From: JABGQS01 sp963674545
Lineage (GTDB): Bacteria; Bacillota; Clostridia; Christensenellales; SZUA-584
DNA: 64,000 bases
Direction of reading: 5' to 3'
Assembly (NCBI GenBank): GCA_963674545.2
Contig: CAXXFB010000001.1
Location: 1,798,001-1,862,000, forward strand
Positions within the stretch are counted from its first letter, which is position 1; the number at the start of each line of letters is the position of its first letter. The notes under the pieces are model-generated. The model was not told the origin of the DNA, did no database searches, and saw only the letters and a list, made by a program, of their open reading frames with translations. Of this stretch, positions 15,279 through 24,689 are shown piece by piece. A program made the position numbers and the translations under genes.

Positions 15279-17171
15279 CCATAAGTATATTCCATATACA
15301 TCACATTCGCCCCTGTCCTGTCTTCCGGCAGCAATGGCCTTGCCGTCCGAAAGCAGGGCTACTGTGTGCAGCTCACCTGCATCTATAAATATAACACTGT
15401 CCTGGTCTTCAAATCCGCACTGACCGTATTCGTTCGAGCCTGCCGCCATAACGCTGCCGTCTTTTTTCAGCCCCAATACATGCAGCCTCCCGGCAGTCAC
15501 CATAACTATATCACTCCAGTCCTGTACATCGCATTGGCCATATTCGTTTGTGCCCACTGCCACAACGCTGCCGTCGTCTTTCAAACCAACAGTAAATCCG
15601 TCTCCCACGGCTATTGAAACGATGTCGCTCCAGTTTTGGACGTCGCACTGGCCTTTGTTATTTTCCCCTGCAGCAACTACACTGCCGTCAATTTTAAGGC
15701 CAACTACTGTGCTACCGTATACGAACAAGCCGGATATATTATCCCAAGAATCCAGATCAAGCTCGCCGTATTTGTTTTGCCCGGCTGCCACAACGCTGCC
15801 ATCGGCTTTCAGTCCGAACGTAGTATAGTTCCCTGTGTATATCGCAGCAATATTTCTCCAGTCTTCAACATCGCACTGCCCAAACTCATTCGTGCCTGCG
15901 GCAACTACGCTGCCGTTGGCTTTCAGTCCAACAGTATGGTACGCTCCTGTTTTTACAGATACGATGTTTTCCCAATCTTTGACCTTATGGTCAAGCCCGG
16001 CAACGACAACGCTTCCGTCTCCCTTAAGTCCTGCCGCATGCATAAATCCTCCCGAGATCTCAACTATATTGCTCCATTTTTCAACGTCAACACCAAGAGC
16101 ATAGGTAAAAGCAGTTCCATCCGTCTTAATTCCTACAGTTCCCTGACCCGCCTGTATAAGCCCAAGGGTATATGGGGTTGCCTGTTCTCTCAAATGGCGC
16201 AGATCATTAAACTCAAAATCCTCACCGTATTGTTCTATTATCCCATATCTTAAGAGAAGCCTTTGCTCATTCAGATACCTGTAGAATCTTGCAGAGTCTT
16301 TATAATCGCCAAGCTTGTAAAGCTCTTCAGCAGCCTGCTGATACTGCGAATCATAATACATTTCTTCGGCTTTTTTATAGTTCCTGCCCGGAACAACTAC
16401 AGTAAACCATATCGTCACGAATGCTGCCGCAATAACAGCCGCTGTTACAGAAAGTTTAATAAGTGTTTTTGTACGTTTTGCCTTTTTCTTCTGCTCCTCT
16501 TTTTGCTTCAGCTGTTTCTCTTTATTCTCTTTGCACTCCTCATCATATTCCTTTAGCCCTGCTGTCAGCTCATCCCTGTCAAGAAGCTTTTTAAGTTTCT
16601 CTAACTCGACAGTGCACTTGTAGCATTTCTTTTCGCCGACGTTGTTGAAAGCGCCGCAGCTGCAGACCCATTTTTCTCCCAGATCCACTGTAACGAACTC
16701 TGCGGCAAGATTTGTCTGCCTTTTATACTGCTGCGCATACCTTTCGCTGTCAAAGTAGTCTACCAGTCTTTGCTGAACAGGCACAGTTACATTGACTGCA
16801 TCCGCTTTTACATCAATATATGACCCATCAGTAAATTCCGCTCTTTTAACAAAAATCTCAATGCTGCGGGTTCTGTTGTCCGGCAGCTCAATATACTTGC
16901 CTTCCCCAAACTTCTGGCCCCTGTTCCTGTAGAGTTCGCTAAAGACAGTTTCTTTCACACCTTTCAGACTCCGGCCTTTTTTATCCATGCAGTCTATGTC
17001 TGTAACCAGTTTTGTTATTCTTTCTTCAGACATGCTTATAAAATCCAGCTGAGCAAACAATGTACCGTTTTTCCTGTCGGCAAACAAAGAATAGCCGCAG
17101 GTAATAACAGGCATTCCAGAAGTAAATGTCATTTCTTCAGACTTAAACAAGAGCTTTAACTGTTCAGCCAT
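15276..17171 (-). CDS. Membrane protein with zinc ribbon and extracellular RCC1-type repeats
   Basis: 631 residues. Residues 1-165 are an unrecognised cytoplasmic domain. A four-cysteine zinc ribbon (Cys170, 172, 183, 186: WVCSCGAFNN..KKCYKC) is followed by a Lys/Glu-rich coiled stretch (200-232) and one membrane helix (about 235-260). Then come a short TPR-like segment (YDSQYQQAAEELYKLGDYKDSA) and seven to eight RCC1-like beta-propeller blades (about 340-625) built on GLKxDGSVVAAGxNxxGQCDVxxW. RCC1 propellers bind partners. This inside-out arrangement (zinc ribbon in, propeller out) is seen in Clostridia but has no defined role. It is a single-gene unit. Confidence 0.75.
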   Translation of the reverse strand: MAEQLKLLFKSEEMTFTSGMPVITCGYSLFADRKNGTLFAQLDFISMSEERITKLVTDIDCMDKKGRSLKGVKETVFSELYRNRGQKFGEGKYIELPDNRTRSIEIFVKRAEFTDGSYIDVKADAVNVTVPVQQRLVDYFDSERYAQQYKRQTNLAAEFVTVDLGEKWVCSCGAFNNVGEKKCYKCTVELEKLKKLLDRDELTAGLKEYDEECKENKEKQLKQKEEQKKKAKRTKTLIKLSVTAAVIAAAFVTIWFTVVVPGRNYKKAEEMYYDSQYQQAAEELYKLGDYKDSARFYRYLNEQRLLLRYGIIEQYGEDFEFNDLRHLREQATPYTLGLIQAGQGTVGIKTDGTAFTYALGVDVEKWSNIVEISGGFMHAAGLKGDGSVVVAGLDHKVKDWENIVSVKTGAYHTVGLKANGSVVAAGTNEFGQCDVEDWRNIAAIYTGNYTTFGLKADGSVVAAGQNKYGELDLDSWDNISGLFVYGSTVVGLKIDGSVVAAGENNKGQCDVQNWSDIVSIAVGDGFTVGLKDDGSVVAVGTNEYGQCDVQDWSDIVMVTAGRLHVLGLKKDGSVMAAGSNEYGQCGFEDQDSVIFIDAGELHTVALLSDGKAIAAGRQDRGECDVYGIYLW

Positions 17172-17340
17172 TTTAACCTCCGCAAAATATAGTCTGAGGG
17201 TTTTTAATGAGTTTTCTATCGGGTCAACTATCTACCATGTTACTAAAATGCTTATAAAAGGATTGTTTTGTTAGTATTATATGGATATTATTCAAAAATA
17301 TATTAACATACGGACCTATAGTTGTAAAGCCGGGATATAA

Positions 17341-17371
17341 AAAAGAGACGGCGCTTTACGCCGCCTCTTTT
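17341..17371. terminator. Bidirectional terminator
   Basis: AAAAGAGACGGCG / CGCCGCCTCTTTT pair with one mismatch around a 5-base loop, with T-runs on both sides. It follows the diguanylate cyclase gene on the minus strand. Confidence 0.8.
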
Positions 17372-17383
17372 TATATTGCAATT

Positions 17384-18526
17384 TTATTCAGGACTTTTTA
17401 GTTGCATATCCCTGTTTTTATACATATTCCTGTCTACCCTGTGAAGCAGCTCCTCAATATTGTCTTTTGCAGGGTTGCTTACATATTCATATCCATAGCT
17501 TAGCTTTACGATATAATTCACGCTTTGATTATATTTATCAAGCGCTCTCTTTATTCTTTCAATTATTCTCTCGCCGATGTCGTCAGGATGTTCAATCAAG
17601 ATTAAAAACTCATCGCCTCCGTACCTGCATACCATGTCCTCGATATTAACACTGCTTATAAGTATATCTGCAACTTTTTTAAGCACCTTGTCGCCTTCTG
17701 AATGTCCGTATGTATCGTTAATGCTTTTAAATTCATTAAGGTCTGTCATTATAACTGTAAACGCTTCCTGCGTCTTAAGTTTAAACTTCAGTCTGGCTGT
17801 CAGCTTTGCTCTTGTATATAGCCCGGTAAGCTCGTCCTTGCCCATCTCGTCCTTTTCAAGTATAAGAAATATTATGAATAGCGCAAGTGTATACGACGGC
17901 ATTCCAAAAGTCGTTCCATAGGCGAGTATCTGCAAAATAGAACCAATAACGGGAAGAAAGAAAAATATTATAATGCTCTGAGCTATCCTTCCCGTAATAA
18001 GGCGCCTATGTCTATAAAAAGCTATAAGCACGATAATCAAAAATGCATAAATTATTATCGAGCTTATCGTGACGCCGACGCCCCTGACATACTGGTTTAT
18101 CTTTTCAACACCATCAATATAAAACAGGAAACCTTCATCAAACAGATTGTAGATTGCAAAGCCGACGTTGATATAGGTCGGGATAAGGTATATCAGCAGT
18201 CTTCTTGCACTCTTTTTCCTGTCACCAAAGACCCTGTAATCCAGATATCTTATGCCAAGCGCTTCCGGAATCCCAAGAAACGCAAGAAACATAAAATTAC
18301 TCCAGTAATGAACAGGTATAAGCGCTTTGTTGCCTATTTCACCTGAAAGCCAGGAGATCGCTTCAAAAACAGTAATGATCGCAATGGCAATTAATACCTG
18401 GCTTACCAGCTTGGCAGAATCGTTTCCTTTACATGAATGTCTGTAAAGATATATTATTAATATAAGGTCGATTAAAAGTGAATACAGCAATAAATCTGTA
18501 CGTACTATTACCGTCACGTCTCCCAC
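17384..18526 (-). CDS. Membrane diguanylate cyclase (7TM + GGDEF)
   Basis: 380 residues from a GTG with AAGGAGAA upstream. About seven membrane helices (1-210) are followed by a GGDEF domain (about 215-380) with an intact active site RYGGDEF and the usual TDLNEFKSINDTYGHSEGD metal/GTP region. The RxxD inhibitory site five residues before GGDEF is NIED here, so product inhibition is probably absent. It makes c-di-GMP in response to an unknown membrane signal. It is monocistronic, with a terminator just downstream. Confidence 0.9.
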   Translation of the reverse strand: MGDVTVIVRTDLLLYSLLIDLILIIYLYRHSCKGNDSAKLVSQVLIAIAIITVFEAISWLSGEIGNKALIPVHYWSNFMFLAFLGIPEALGIRYLDYRVFGDRKKSARRLLIYLIPTYINVGFAIYNLFDEGFLFYIDGVEKINQYVRGVGVTISSIIIYAFLIIVLIAFYRHRRLITGRIAQSIIIFFFLPVIGSILQILAYGTTFGMPSYTLALFIIFLILEKDEMGKDELTGLYTRAKLTARLKFKLKTQEAFTVIMTDLNEFKSINDTYGHSEGDKVLKKVADILISSVNIEDMVCRYGGDEFLILIEHPDDIGERIIERIKRALDKYNQSVNYIVKLSYGYEYVSNPAKDNIEELLHRVDRNMYKNRDMQLKSPE

Positions 18527-18730
18527 TGCTTTTCTCCTTATAATGTTCTTTTTGGTATAGTCTTTTTTAAAGTGTAATTAATTTATGCTGTCCAGACTTC
18601 ACAAAAATATATGGTCATTATAACACAGTTCTTTAGCTATAAAAAGCACCCGCTAAAAATTTTACATAAGGTGTCAACTGTTTGGCTATGCTCTTTACTG
18701 CCTGCTTTTCAGAAGATGATTATTTTTCTT

Positions 18731-19225
18731 TTATTCGTATAATTCTCCGTCGATCTTGCCCGTCAACCCGATGACTTTCGGCCATCTTTTCTTTTCAAGC
18801 ATAGTCGTTGCATTGATGTTCCCAAGGTGACTGTATGTATGCCTTATCTGTCCAAGTATCAGCTCAAGCCTGGTGCGCCAATACCCTCCCGGTTTTTCCA
18901 TCAGTGCCGCGTCATCAAGCAAGTCTATATATTCCGTAGTCTTTTTTCGTATCCTGCTAAAATAATCCATAAGCAATTCTGAGCTTAACGCTTTAGAACT
19001 TTTGATGTCTATAGAATTCAGCCCCTCTTCATGAAACGGCGGCTCTTCGAATTCGTCAGGGTTTATAAACCACTGGTCCATGCTGTGCAGTGTATGATAA
19101 ACATGTTTCCAGACAGGCACATCAAATAAGATATAATCCATATTGCATGTTTTCATCAACGTATCGAAATTATGAAACAGCACATCCACGTTTTCCTTTA
19201 TTACCGGAACAAGTTTATTCCCCAT
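18731..19225 (-). CDS. DinB-like four-helix protein
   Basis: 164 residues of predicted all-helical DinB/YfiT type. Candidate metal histidines are in WKHVYHTLHSMDQWF (about 43-50) and GQIRHTYSHLGNINA (near 135-142). Family members bind a divalent metal and act as thiol transferases (bacillithiol/mycothiol) or have no known role. It is a single gene with no functional hint from its neighbours. Confidence 0.65.
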   Translation of the reverse strand: MGNKLVPVIKENVDVLFHNFDTLMKTCNMDYILFDVPVWKHVYHTLHSMDQWFINPDEFEEPPFHEEGLNSIDIKSSKALSSELLMDYFSRIRKKTTEYIDLLDDAALMEKPGGYWRTRLELILGQIRHTYSHLGNINATTMLEKKRWPKVIGLTGKIDGELYE

Positions 19226-19418
19226 TTTATAAAAGCCTCCAAACTATCGTTTTATGCGAAGAGAGGGTTTTGAGCGTTCTGTTTCTTTTCCTGCCCGCAG
19301 CGATTTATATTCACTATTATACCACTTTATGGTTATGCCTCAATCAAAAAGAGCATAGAGTTGAAATATATCACTATAAATGATATAACTTTTCTATAAT
19401 TTTAAAGGGGTCAGATAT

Positions 19419-19940
19419 ATGATACTTTCCGGTAAAAAGATAGAAGAATATTTAGACAGCAACATAATCATAAAACCTTTCGACAAAAAAAGGGTTAACC
19501 CAAACAGCTACAACCTGCGCCTTCATGATGAGCTTTTAGTTTACGATTCGTATGAGCTTGATATGAAAAAAAGAAACACCGCCAGCAAAGTAGTCATACC
19601 GGAAGAAGGCTTCCTGCTTCAGCCAAACAAGCTCTATTTAGGACGCACAATGGAATACACAGAGACATACAATCTTGTCCCAATGCTGGAAGGACGCTCT
19701 TCCATAGGCCGTCTCGGTGTTTTCATACACGTCACGGCCGGCTTTGGCGATGTTGGCTTCAAAGGCTATTGGACGCTGGAGATTTTTTGTGTTCAGCCTG
19801 TAAGGATATATGCAGGAGTAGAAGTTTGCCAGATGTATTTCCACACCATCGAAGGCGACTATGACAACTATGACAGCGGTAAATACCAAAACAATACAGG
19901 AATCCAGGAAAGCATGCTGTATAAAGACTTCATAGATTGA
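19419..19940 (+). CDS. dcd: dCTP deaminase
   Basis: 173 residues of the dCTP deaminase/dUTPase trimer family. It opens MILSGKKIEEYL and carries EGRSSIGRLGVFIHVTAGFGDVGFKGYWTLEI, with the catalytic Glu in TLEI and the Arg-Ser-Ser nucleotide loop. It deaminates dCTP to dUTP for dTMP synthesis; the TAGFGD form resembles bifunctional deaminase/dUTPase enzymes, so a combined activity is possible. RBS AAAGGGG precedes the ATG. It ends at the shared terminator at 19991. Confidence 0.88.
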   Translation: MILSGKKIEEYLDSNIIIKPFDKKRVNPNSYNLRLHDELLVYDSYELDMKKRNTASKVVIPEEGFLLQPNKLYLGRTMEYTETYNLVPMLEGRSSIGRLGVFIHVTAGFGDVGFKGYWTLEIFCVQPVRIYAGVEVCQMYFHTIEGDYDNYDSGKYQNNTGIQESMLYKDFID

Positions 19941-19990
19941 GTTGTGGTTTAAATAACGATAATAAGCACTATGTTTGATTTTGAAAACAA

Positions 19991-20036
19991 AAACTCCGTA
20001 CAACATCATATATCAATACTGTACGGAGCTTTTTTA
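19991..20036. terminator. Bidirectional terminator between dcd and clpB
   Basis: CTCCGTACA / TGTACGGAG stem (9 bp, 17-base loop) with TTTTTT downstream on the plus strand and TTTTTGTTTT on the minus strand. It serves convergent dcd and clpB. Confidence 0.85.
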
Positions 20037-20070
20037 TTGTCCTCTAACCAGCGTTTTCAAAACGATTCTC

Positions 20071-22662
20071 TTACTTTGCTGTTAACTTTAGTTCCTCGCC
20101 GTCAGTGTCTATTACCACCTTATGCCCGTCCTTTAGCTCTCCGCTTATAATGAGCTTGCCTATCTGCGTTTCTATAAACTTCTGCAGATACCGCTTGACC
20201 GGTCTTGCACCGAAAACCGGAGTGTATGATTTGTCTGCGATAAGGCTCTTTGCCTCGCTCGTTGCGCTCATGGTGATGCTGCGCTCGTCAAGCCGCTTCT
20301 GTATATCCGCCAGCGACAGGTCGATTATCTTTATGATATCTTCTTTCTTAAGCGGTCGGAACAGTACTATGTCGTCCACACGGTTCAAAAATTCCGGCCG
20401 GAAGTGGACATGCAGTTCATTCATAACCTGCTCACGTGCAGTGTGCTCTATTTCGCCTTCAGCATCTATACCGTTTAATAGATACTCGCTGCCTATATTC
20501 GATGTCATTATAACCACGGTGTTCTTAAAGTTCACCGTCCTTCCCTGACTGTCCGTCAAATGTCCGTCGTCCAGCAACTGCAGCAGCACATTGAACACGT
20601 CGTGATGCGCTTTTTCTATCTCGTCAAAAAGTATTACACTATATGGCTTGCGCCGTACTGCTTCGGTCAGCTGCCCACCCTCTTCATATCCTACATATCC
20701 CGGAGGCGCACCTATTAGCCGTGAAACTGCATGCTTCTCCATGTATTCGGACATATCTATCCTAACCATGTTTTCATCGCTGTCAAACAAAGCTTCCGCT
20801 ACAGTTCTTGCAAGCTCGGTCTTGCCTACGCCCGTTGGCCCAAGGAATATGAAAGAACCTATCGGCTTGCCCGGGTCTTTAAGCCCGGAGCGTGCGCGGA
20901 TAATAGCATCGCTGACAGCAGTTACCGCCTCGTCCTGTCCTATAACACGCTTGTGGAGTATATCTTCAAGCCCCAGAAGTTTGTCTTTCTCTTTCTCGAC
21001 CAGCTTCGAAACGGGTATCCCCGACCATCTGGATACGATCTCCGCCACTTCCTCTTCCGTTACTTCTTCTTTAAGAAGCTCGTTCGCTGCCTTAGCATTG
21101 CGTGCCTTTTCGTCCTCTAGCTGTTTTAAAAGCTCAGGAAGCTCTCCATACTCAAGCTTTGCCGCCTGCTCCAGATTATACTGTCGTTTGGCTTCCTCTA
21201 TCTCACGCCGCACGTCCTCTATCTGCTGTTTTATCTCCTTTTCACGATGTATATTTACCTTCTCCAGCTCCCACTGCGCTTTCATCTTATCGGCCTTTTC
21301 TTTAAGGTCCGCATGCTCTTTGTCAAGCCGCTCCAGCCGTGCTTTAGACGCTGCATCGTCCTCTTTTTTAAGCGCCTGCCGTTCTATCTCCAGCTGCATC
21401 ACTCGTCTGTATATCTCATCAAGCTCGCTCGGCATACTATCGATCTCTGTACGTATCATCGCCGCCGCTTCGTCCATCAGATCAATAGCTTTGTCCGGCA
21501 AAAACCTGTCAGATATATACCTATCTGAAAGAACAGCACACGCAATCAACGCGTTGTCCGTTATACGCACTCCGTGGTGTATCTCGAAACGCTCTTTTAA
21601 ACCACGAAGTATTGATATAGTATCCTCCACCGTCGGCTGGTCTACCAATATCGGCTGAAAACGCCGCTCCAGCGCTGCGTCTTTTTCTATGTACTGACGA
21701 TACTCGTCGAGTGTCGTCGCACCAATACAGTGCAGTTCGCCTCTTGCCAGCATTGGCTTTAACATGTTGCCTGCGTCCATTGCTCCCTCTGCCTTGCCTG
21801 CACCGACTATATTATGCAGCTCGTCGATAAACAGTATTATCTGCCCGTCCGATTTGTTGATATCTTCAAGAACGGCTTTTAGCCTCTCTTCGAACTCACC
21901 CCTATACTTCGCTCCTGCAACCAGTGCACCAAGGTCAAGCGCAAATATCGTCTTGCCCTTTAGTCCTTCGGGTACGTCGCCGGCCAGTATACGCTGCGCT
22001 AGCCCTTCGACCACCGCCGTTTTACCTACGCCCGGCTCACCAATAAGCACAGGGTTGTTCTTCGTTCTGCGTGAGAGTATGCGTATAGCACGCCTTATCT
22101 CTTCGTCCCGCCCTATGACCGGGTCTATCTTACCTTCTCTTGCCATTTCAACGAGGTCTCGCCCGAAGCGCTTTAATGAATCATAAGTTTCCTCCGGGTT
22201 CTGGTTCGTTATGCGCTGGTTACTTCGCACCTTTGAAAGAGCGCTCATAAAACTGTCAAGCGTAATTCCGTATTTTTTGAAAACTTGCTGTGACGGTGTG
22301 CCATGTTCCTTTAAAAGTGCAATATAAATATGCTCAACGCCTGTATACTCATCGTTGAACCTTTTTGCTTCATCCTGCGCAGCTATTAGTATCTTATTGA
22401 ACCGTCTTGATGCATACGGCGGAGAAGCTCCGTCGCCGTGTATCTGAGGCAGTTTAGTAAGCTCTGCCTCTAAGTCCTGTGTATAAGTTCCGGTATCGAT
22501 GCCCATATATCCGAGCAGCCGGGGTATAAGCCCGTCCTGCTGCACCGCAAGCGCCAGATGTATGTGCTCTGCTTCTATCTGCTGATGGCCCATGCGCAGC
22601 GCTGTTTCCTGTGCTGCTGCAACCGAGCCCATTGCTTTCTCTGTAAATCTATCTAAATCCAT
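20071..22662 (-). CDS. clpB: ClpB disaggregase (Hsp100)
   Basis: 863 residues, the normal ClpB length. It has an N-domain (1-150), NBD1 with Walker A GEPGVGKT and Walker B ILFIDELHN, the long coiled-coil middle domain (about 400-530) that separates ClpB from ClpC/ClpA, and NBD2 with GPTGVGKT and VILFDEIEK. There is no ClpP-binding loop signature that I can identify. With DnaK/DnaJ it rescues aggregated proteins in an ATP-dependent way. It lies 26 bp after the dnaJ-like gene and shares its CtsR-type promoter. Confidence 0.95.
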   Translation of the reverse strand: MDLDRFTEKAMGSVAAAQETALRMGHQQIEAEHIHLALAVQQDGLIPRLLGYMGIDTGTYTQDLEAELTKLPQIHGDGASPPYASRRFNKILIAAQDEAKRFNDEYTGVEHIYIALLKEHGTPSQQVFKKYGITLDSFMSALSKVRSNQRITNQNPEETYDSLKRFGRDLVEMAREGKIDPVIGRDEEIRRAIRILSRRTKNNPVLIGEPGVGKTAVVEGLAQRILAGDVPEGLKGKTIFALDLGALVAGAKYRGEFEERLKAVLEDINKSDGQIILFIDELHNIVGAGKAEGAMDAGNMLKPMLARGELHCIGATTLDEYRQYIEKDAALERRFQPILVDQPTVEDTISILRGLKERFEIHHGVRITDNALIACAVLSDRYISDRFLPDKAIDLMDEAAAMIRTEIDSMPSELDEIYRRVMQLEIERQALKKEDDAASKARLERLDKEHADLKEKADKMKAQWELEKVNIHREKEIKQQIEDVRREIEEAKRQYNLEQAAKLEYGELPELLKQLEDEKARNAKAANELLKEEVTEEEVAEIVSRWSGIPVSKLVEKEKDKLLGLEDILHKRVIGQDEAVTAVSDAIIRARSGLKDPGKPIGSFIFLGPTGVGKTELARTVAEALFDSDENMVRIDMSEYMEKHAVSRLIGAPPGYVGYEEGGQLTEAVRRKPYSVILFDEIEKAHHDVFNVLLQLLDDGHLTDSQGRTVNFKNTVVIMTSNIGSEYLLNGIDAEGEIEHTAREQVMNELHVHFRPEFLNRVDDIVLFRPLKKEDIIKIIDLSLADIQKRLDERSITMSATSEAKSLIADKSYTPVFGARPVKRYLQKFIETQIGKLIISGELKDGHKVVIDTDGEELKLTAK

Positions 22663-22688
22663 AGTCTGATCGCCTCCTTTGCGATTTC

Positions 22689-23660
22689 TTAGTTATATGT
22701 CTGTTTCATCTTTTCATACAATTCCTTCATTTTCGGTGACAATTCTTTTGGGTTCACTATACGTGCTTTTATATAAAGGTCTCCCTGTTTTACATTACGT
22801 GCCGGATATCCTTTACCTGCTACCCGTATCTTGCTGTCAGTCTGTATCCCGGCGGGTATCTTTACGTTGATGCGCCCGTCAAGTGTATATACTGAAACTT
22901 TGTCTCCCAGCGCTGCCTGCCACGGCATCAAATCTATCGTTGTAGTCAAATCGTTGCCGTCGATCGAGTAACGTGAACTTGCCTTCATCCTTACAATCAA
23001 GCGCAGGTCTCCGCTCTTGCCGCCGCCTGTGCCTGGGTGTCCCTGGCCCTTCAGCCTTATCTTCTCGCCGTCACGCACACCTTTCGGTACTTTGAAAGTA
23101 AAGTTACGTGTGCCGCTTTGGGTCTGCAGCGCTATACGCTTTTCAGTACCTGCAGCTCCTTCCTCGGGAGTGATCTCTATCTCTGCTTCGATGTGTTCAC
23201 CGTCATAAACAACGTTCGCACGGCTCGTCCTTGCTCCGCCGCCTCCGAAGAGATCGTTTATATCAAAACCGCCGCCCGACGACGAAAACCCTCTGCCGCC
23301 AGATGAGAAACCGCCGCCGCCAAAGAACATGTTGAAAAAGTCGCTGTAGTCTCCGTCGCCTCCCGTGCTATATTCATAATGTACGTTGTTGCCGCCAAAG
23401 CCGTATTGCGACGGGTCAAAGTTGTGCCCGCCGGAAAAGTTGGTCTGGCTGCCGAACTCATCGTACTGCTTTCTCTTTTCCTTATCGCCCAAGACTTCGT
23501 ACGCTTCGCCTATCTCCTGAAACTTGGCTTCCGACTTTTTGTCACCCTTGTTCTGGTCGGGATGATGCTTTTTTGCAAGCTTCCTGTAAGCTTTTTTTAT
23601 TTCATCCTGAGTCGCAGTTTTCTCTACACCCAGCGTTTTGTAATAGTCTTTATATTGCAT
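22689..23660 (-). CDS. DnaJ-class co-chaperone without zinc finger (CbpA/DnaJ type II)
   Basis: 323 residues: J-domain (1-70) with HPD in KKHHPDQNKG, a Gly/Ser/Phe-rich linker (about 75-145), and the two beta-barrel C-terminal domains. There are no CxxCxGxG repeats, so this is the type II (CbpA-like) form. The J-domain stimulates the DnaK ATPase and delivers substrates. It is the first gene of a two-gene unit with clpB; the pairing suggests it is the J-protein partner for disaggregation. The promoter and a CtsR-like box lie directly upstream. Confidence 0.9.
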   Translation of the reverse strand: MQYKDYYKTLGVEKTATQDEIKKAYRKLAKKHHPDQNKGDKKSEAKFQEIGEAYEVLGDKEKRKQYDEFGSQTNFSGGHNFDPSQYGFGGNNVHYEYSTGGDGDYSDFFNMFFGGGGFSSGGRGFSSSGGGFDINDLFGGGGARTSRANVVYDGEHIEAEIEITPEEGAAGTEKRIALQTQSGTRNFTFKVPKGVRDGEKIRLKGQGHPGTGGGKSGDLRLIVRMKASSRYSIDGNDLTTTIDLMPWQAALGDKVSVYTLDGRINVKIPAGIQTDSKIRVAGKGYPARNVKQGDLYIKARIVNPKELSPKMKELYEKMKQTYN

Positions 23661-23717
23661 ACGTTTTCCCCCTTCTTTTACTGCTAAAAACCCCTATTTA
23701 TATACAACTTAATAAAG

Positions 23718-23734
23718 TTTGACTTTCCCTGACC
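23718..23734 (-). promoter_or_regulatory. CtsR-type heat-shock operator
   Basis: Minus strand GGTCAGG-GAA-AGTCAAA matches the CtsR direct heptad repeat (RGTCAAA-NAN-RGTCAAA) at 12 of 14 positions. It lies immediately after the -10 box, where CtsR represses. No ctsR gene is in the window. Confidence 0.7.
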
Positions 23735-23737
23735 TTT

Positions 23738-23766
23738 ATGATAATACTTATTGCTCAAAAAATCAA
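23738..23766 (-). promoter_or_regulatory. Promoter of the dnaJ-clpB operon
   Basis: -35 TTGATT (23761-23766) and -10 TATCAT (23738-23743), 17-bp spacer, minus strand, directly followed by the CtsR box. Confidence 0.65.
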
Positions 23767-23941
23767 TATGTTTGGACGTTTTTATGCTGTTTTAATTGTT
23801 AATAAAATGCAAACAAAATGTTTACCATCCATTCCGTATCGTTTCTGTCCGGTAAATTGTTTATTTGCTGCTTTTTGACCCGGTCTGTACCGTTTTTTTA
23901 AGCCATATCAGTTTGTTGAGAAAGCGGTGTTTAATACCAAA

Positions 23942-24595
23942 TTATTTTCTGATTATAAATAGCTGCACGCTGCCAAATCCGCCAATTATTATTCTCTCGT
24001 AGGCTGCTCCGGTATCCTCTATAAGCGCGGTGATATCTTTCATGATATCGCCGCATGCCTCAATAAACTTTACGAAAGCAACCCCGGCAAAGTTTCTATC
24101 AGGAGGATAATCATAATCGAGCAAAAGTAAAACCCCGCCTGGCTTTAGTACACGAAGCATCTCTTCCATTGCTTTTTCGCCGTCAGGATATCCCGAAAAA
24201 GCCATAGTATTTACTACCGTATCAAAGAACGAATCCGGATACGGCATATTCTCTACATTGCCCTTAACTATTTCTGCATCTACACCCTTCTTGCCTAGCT
24301 TCTCTTTTACCCTTGATACCATTTCAGCGTTGTAGTCGAGTCCGTAAATTTCTTTGTCTTTTGGATACTGCGTCATCAGCCATGCCGGACCAAAAGATAC
24401 TTCCAGTATCCTTTTGCCAGTAACATACGGAAGCACACTTGTAAGCCACTTTTTCCACAGCGGAAAGGCCTTGATAAATCCATCATATGCTTTTGCATAA
24501 CGAGTATATATCTTGTCCATCTTTTCAGTGTATTCATGTGGGTTTTCTGGCTTCTTTGTATATTTTAGTTTTTTCTCTGATACTTTGAACATCAT
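23942..24595 (-). CDS. Class I SAM-dependent methyltransferase
   Basis: 217 residues. Motif I is RILEVSFGPAWL, a slightly unusual form of the ExGxGxG loop, with GLDYNAEMV (acidic ribose contact), VENMPYPDSFFDTVVNT (motif II/IV region) and VLKPGGVLLLLDY (post-motif). This is the UbiE/Methyltransf_11 layout for small-molecule substrates. The substrate is unknown. It is monocistronic. Confidence 0.8.
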   Translation of the reverse strand: MMFKVSEKKLKYTKKPENPHEYTEKMDKIYTRYAKAYDGFIKAFPLWKKWLTSVLPYVTGKRILEVSFGPAWLMTQYPKDKEIYGLDYNAEMVSRVKEKLGKKGVDAEIVKGNVENMPYPDSFFDTVVNTMAFSGYPDGEKAMEEMLRVLKPGGVLLLLDYDYPPDRNFAGVAFVKFIEACGDIMKDITALIEDTGAAYERIIIGGFGSVQLFIIRK

Positions 24596-24635
24596 ATGTC
24601 TCCGTGGTCAGCTCTTCTGAGGATTTAAAAACCCC

Positions 24636-24675
24636 GCATGGTATTACTATTTATTATACCATGCAGAGCTTTTTT
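24636..24675. terminator. Bidirectional terminator
   Basis: GCATGGTAT / ATACCATGC stem, 11-base loop, T-run on the plus side and GGGGTTTTT on the minus side. It ends transcripts coming from the right. Confidence 0.75.
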
Positions 24676-24689
24676 ATTTTTTTTTAGTG

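Noticed and set aside
20648..21658. 336-codon plus-strand frame opposite clpB
   Set aside because: Ser/Arg-rich antisense shadow of the conserved clpB sequence, with no start signal.
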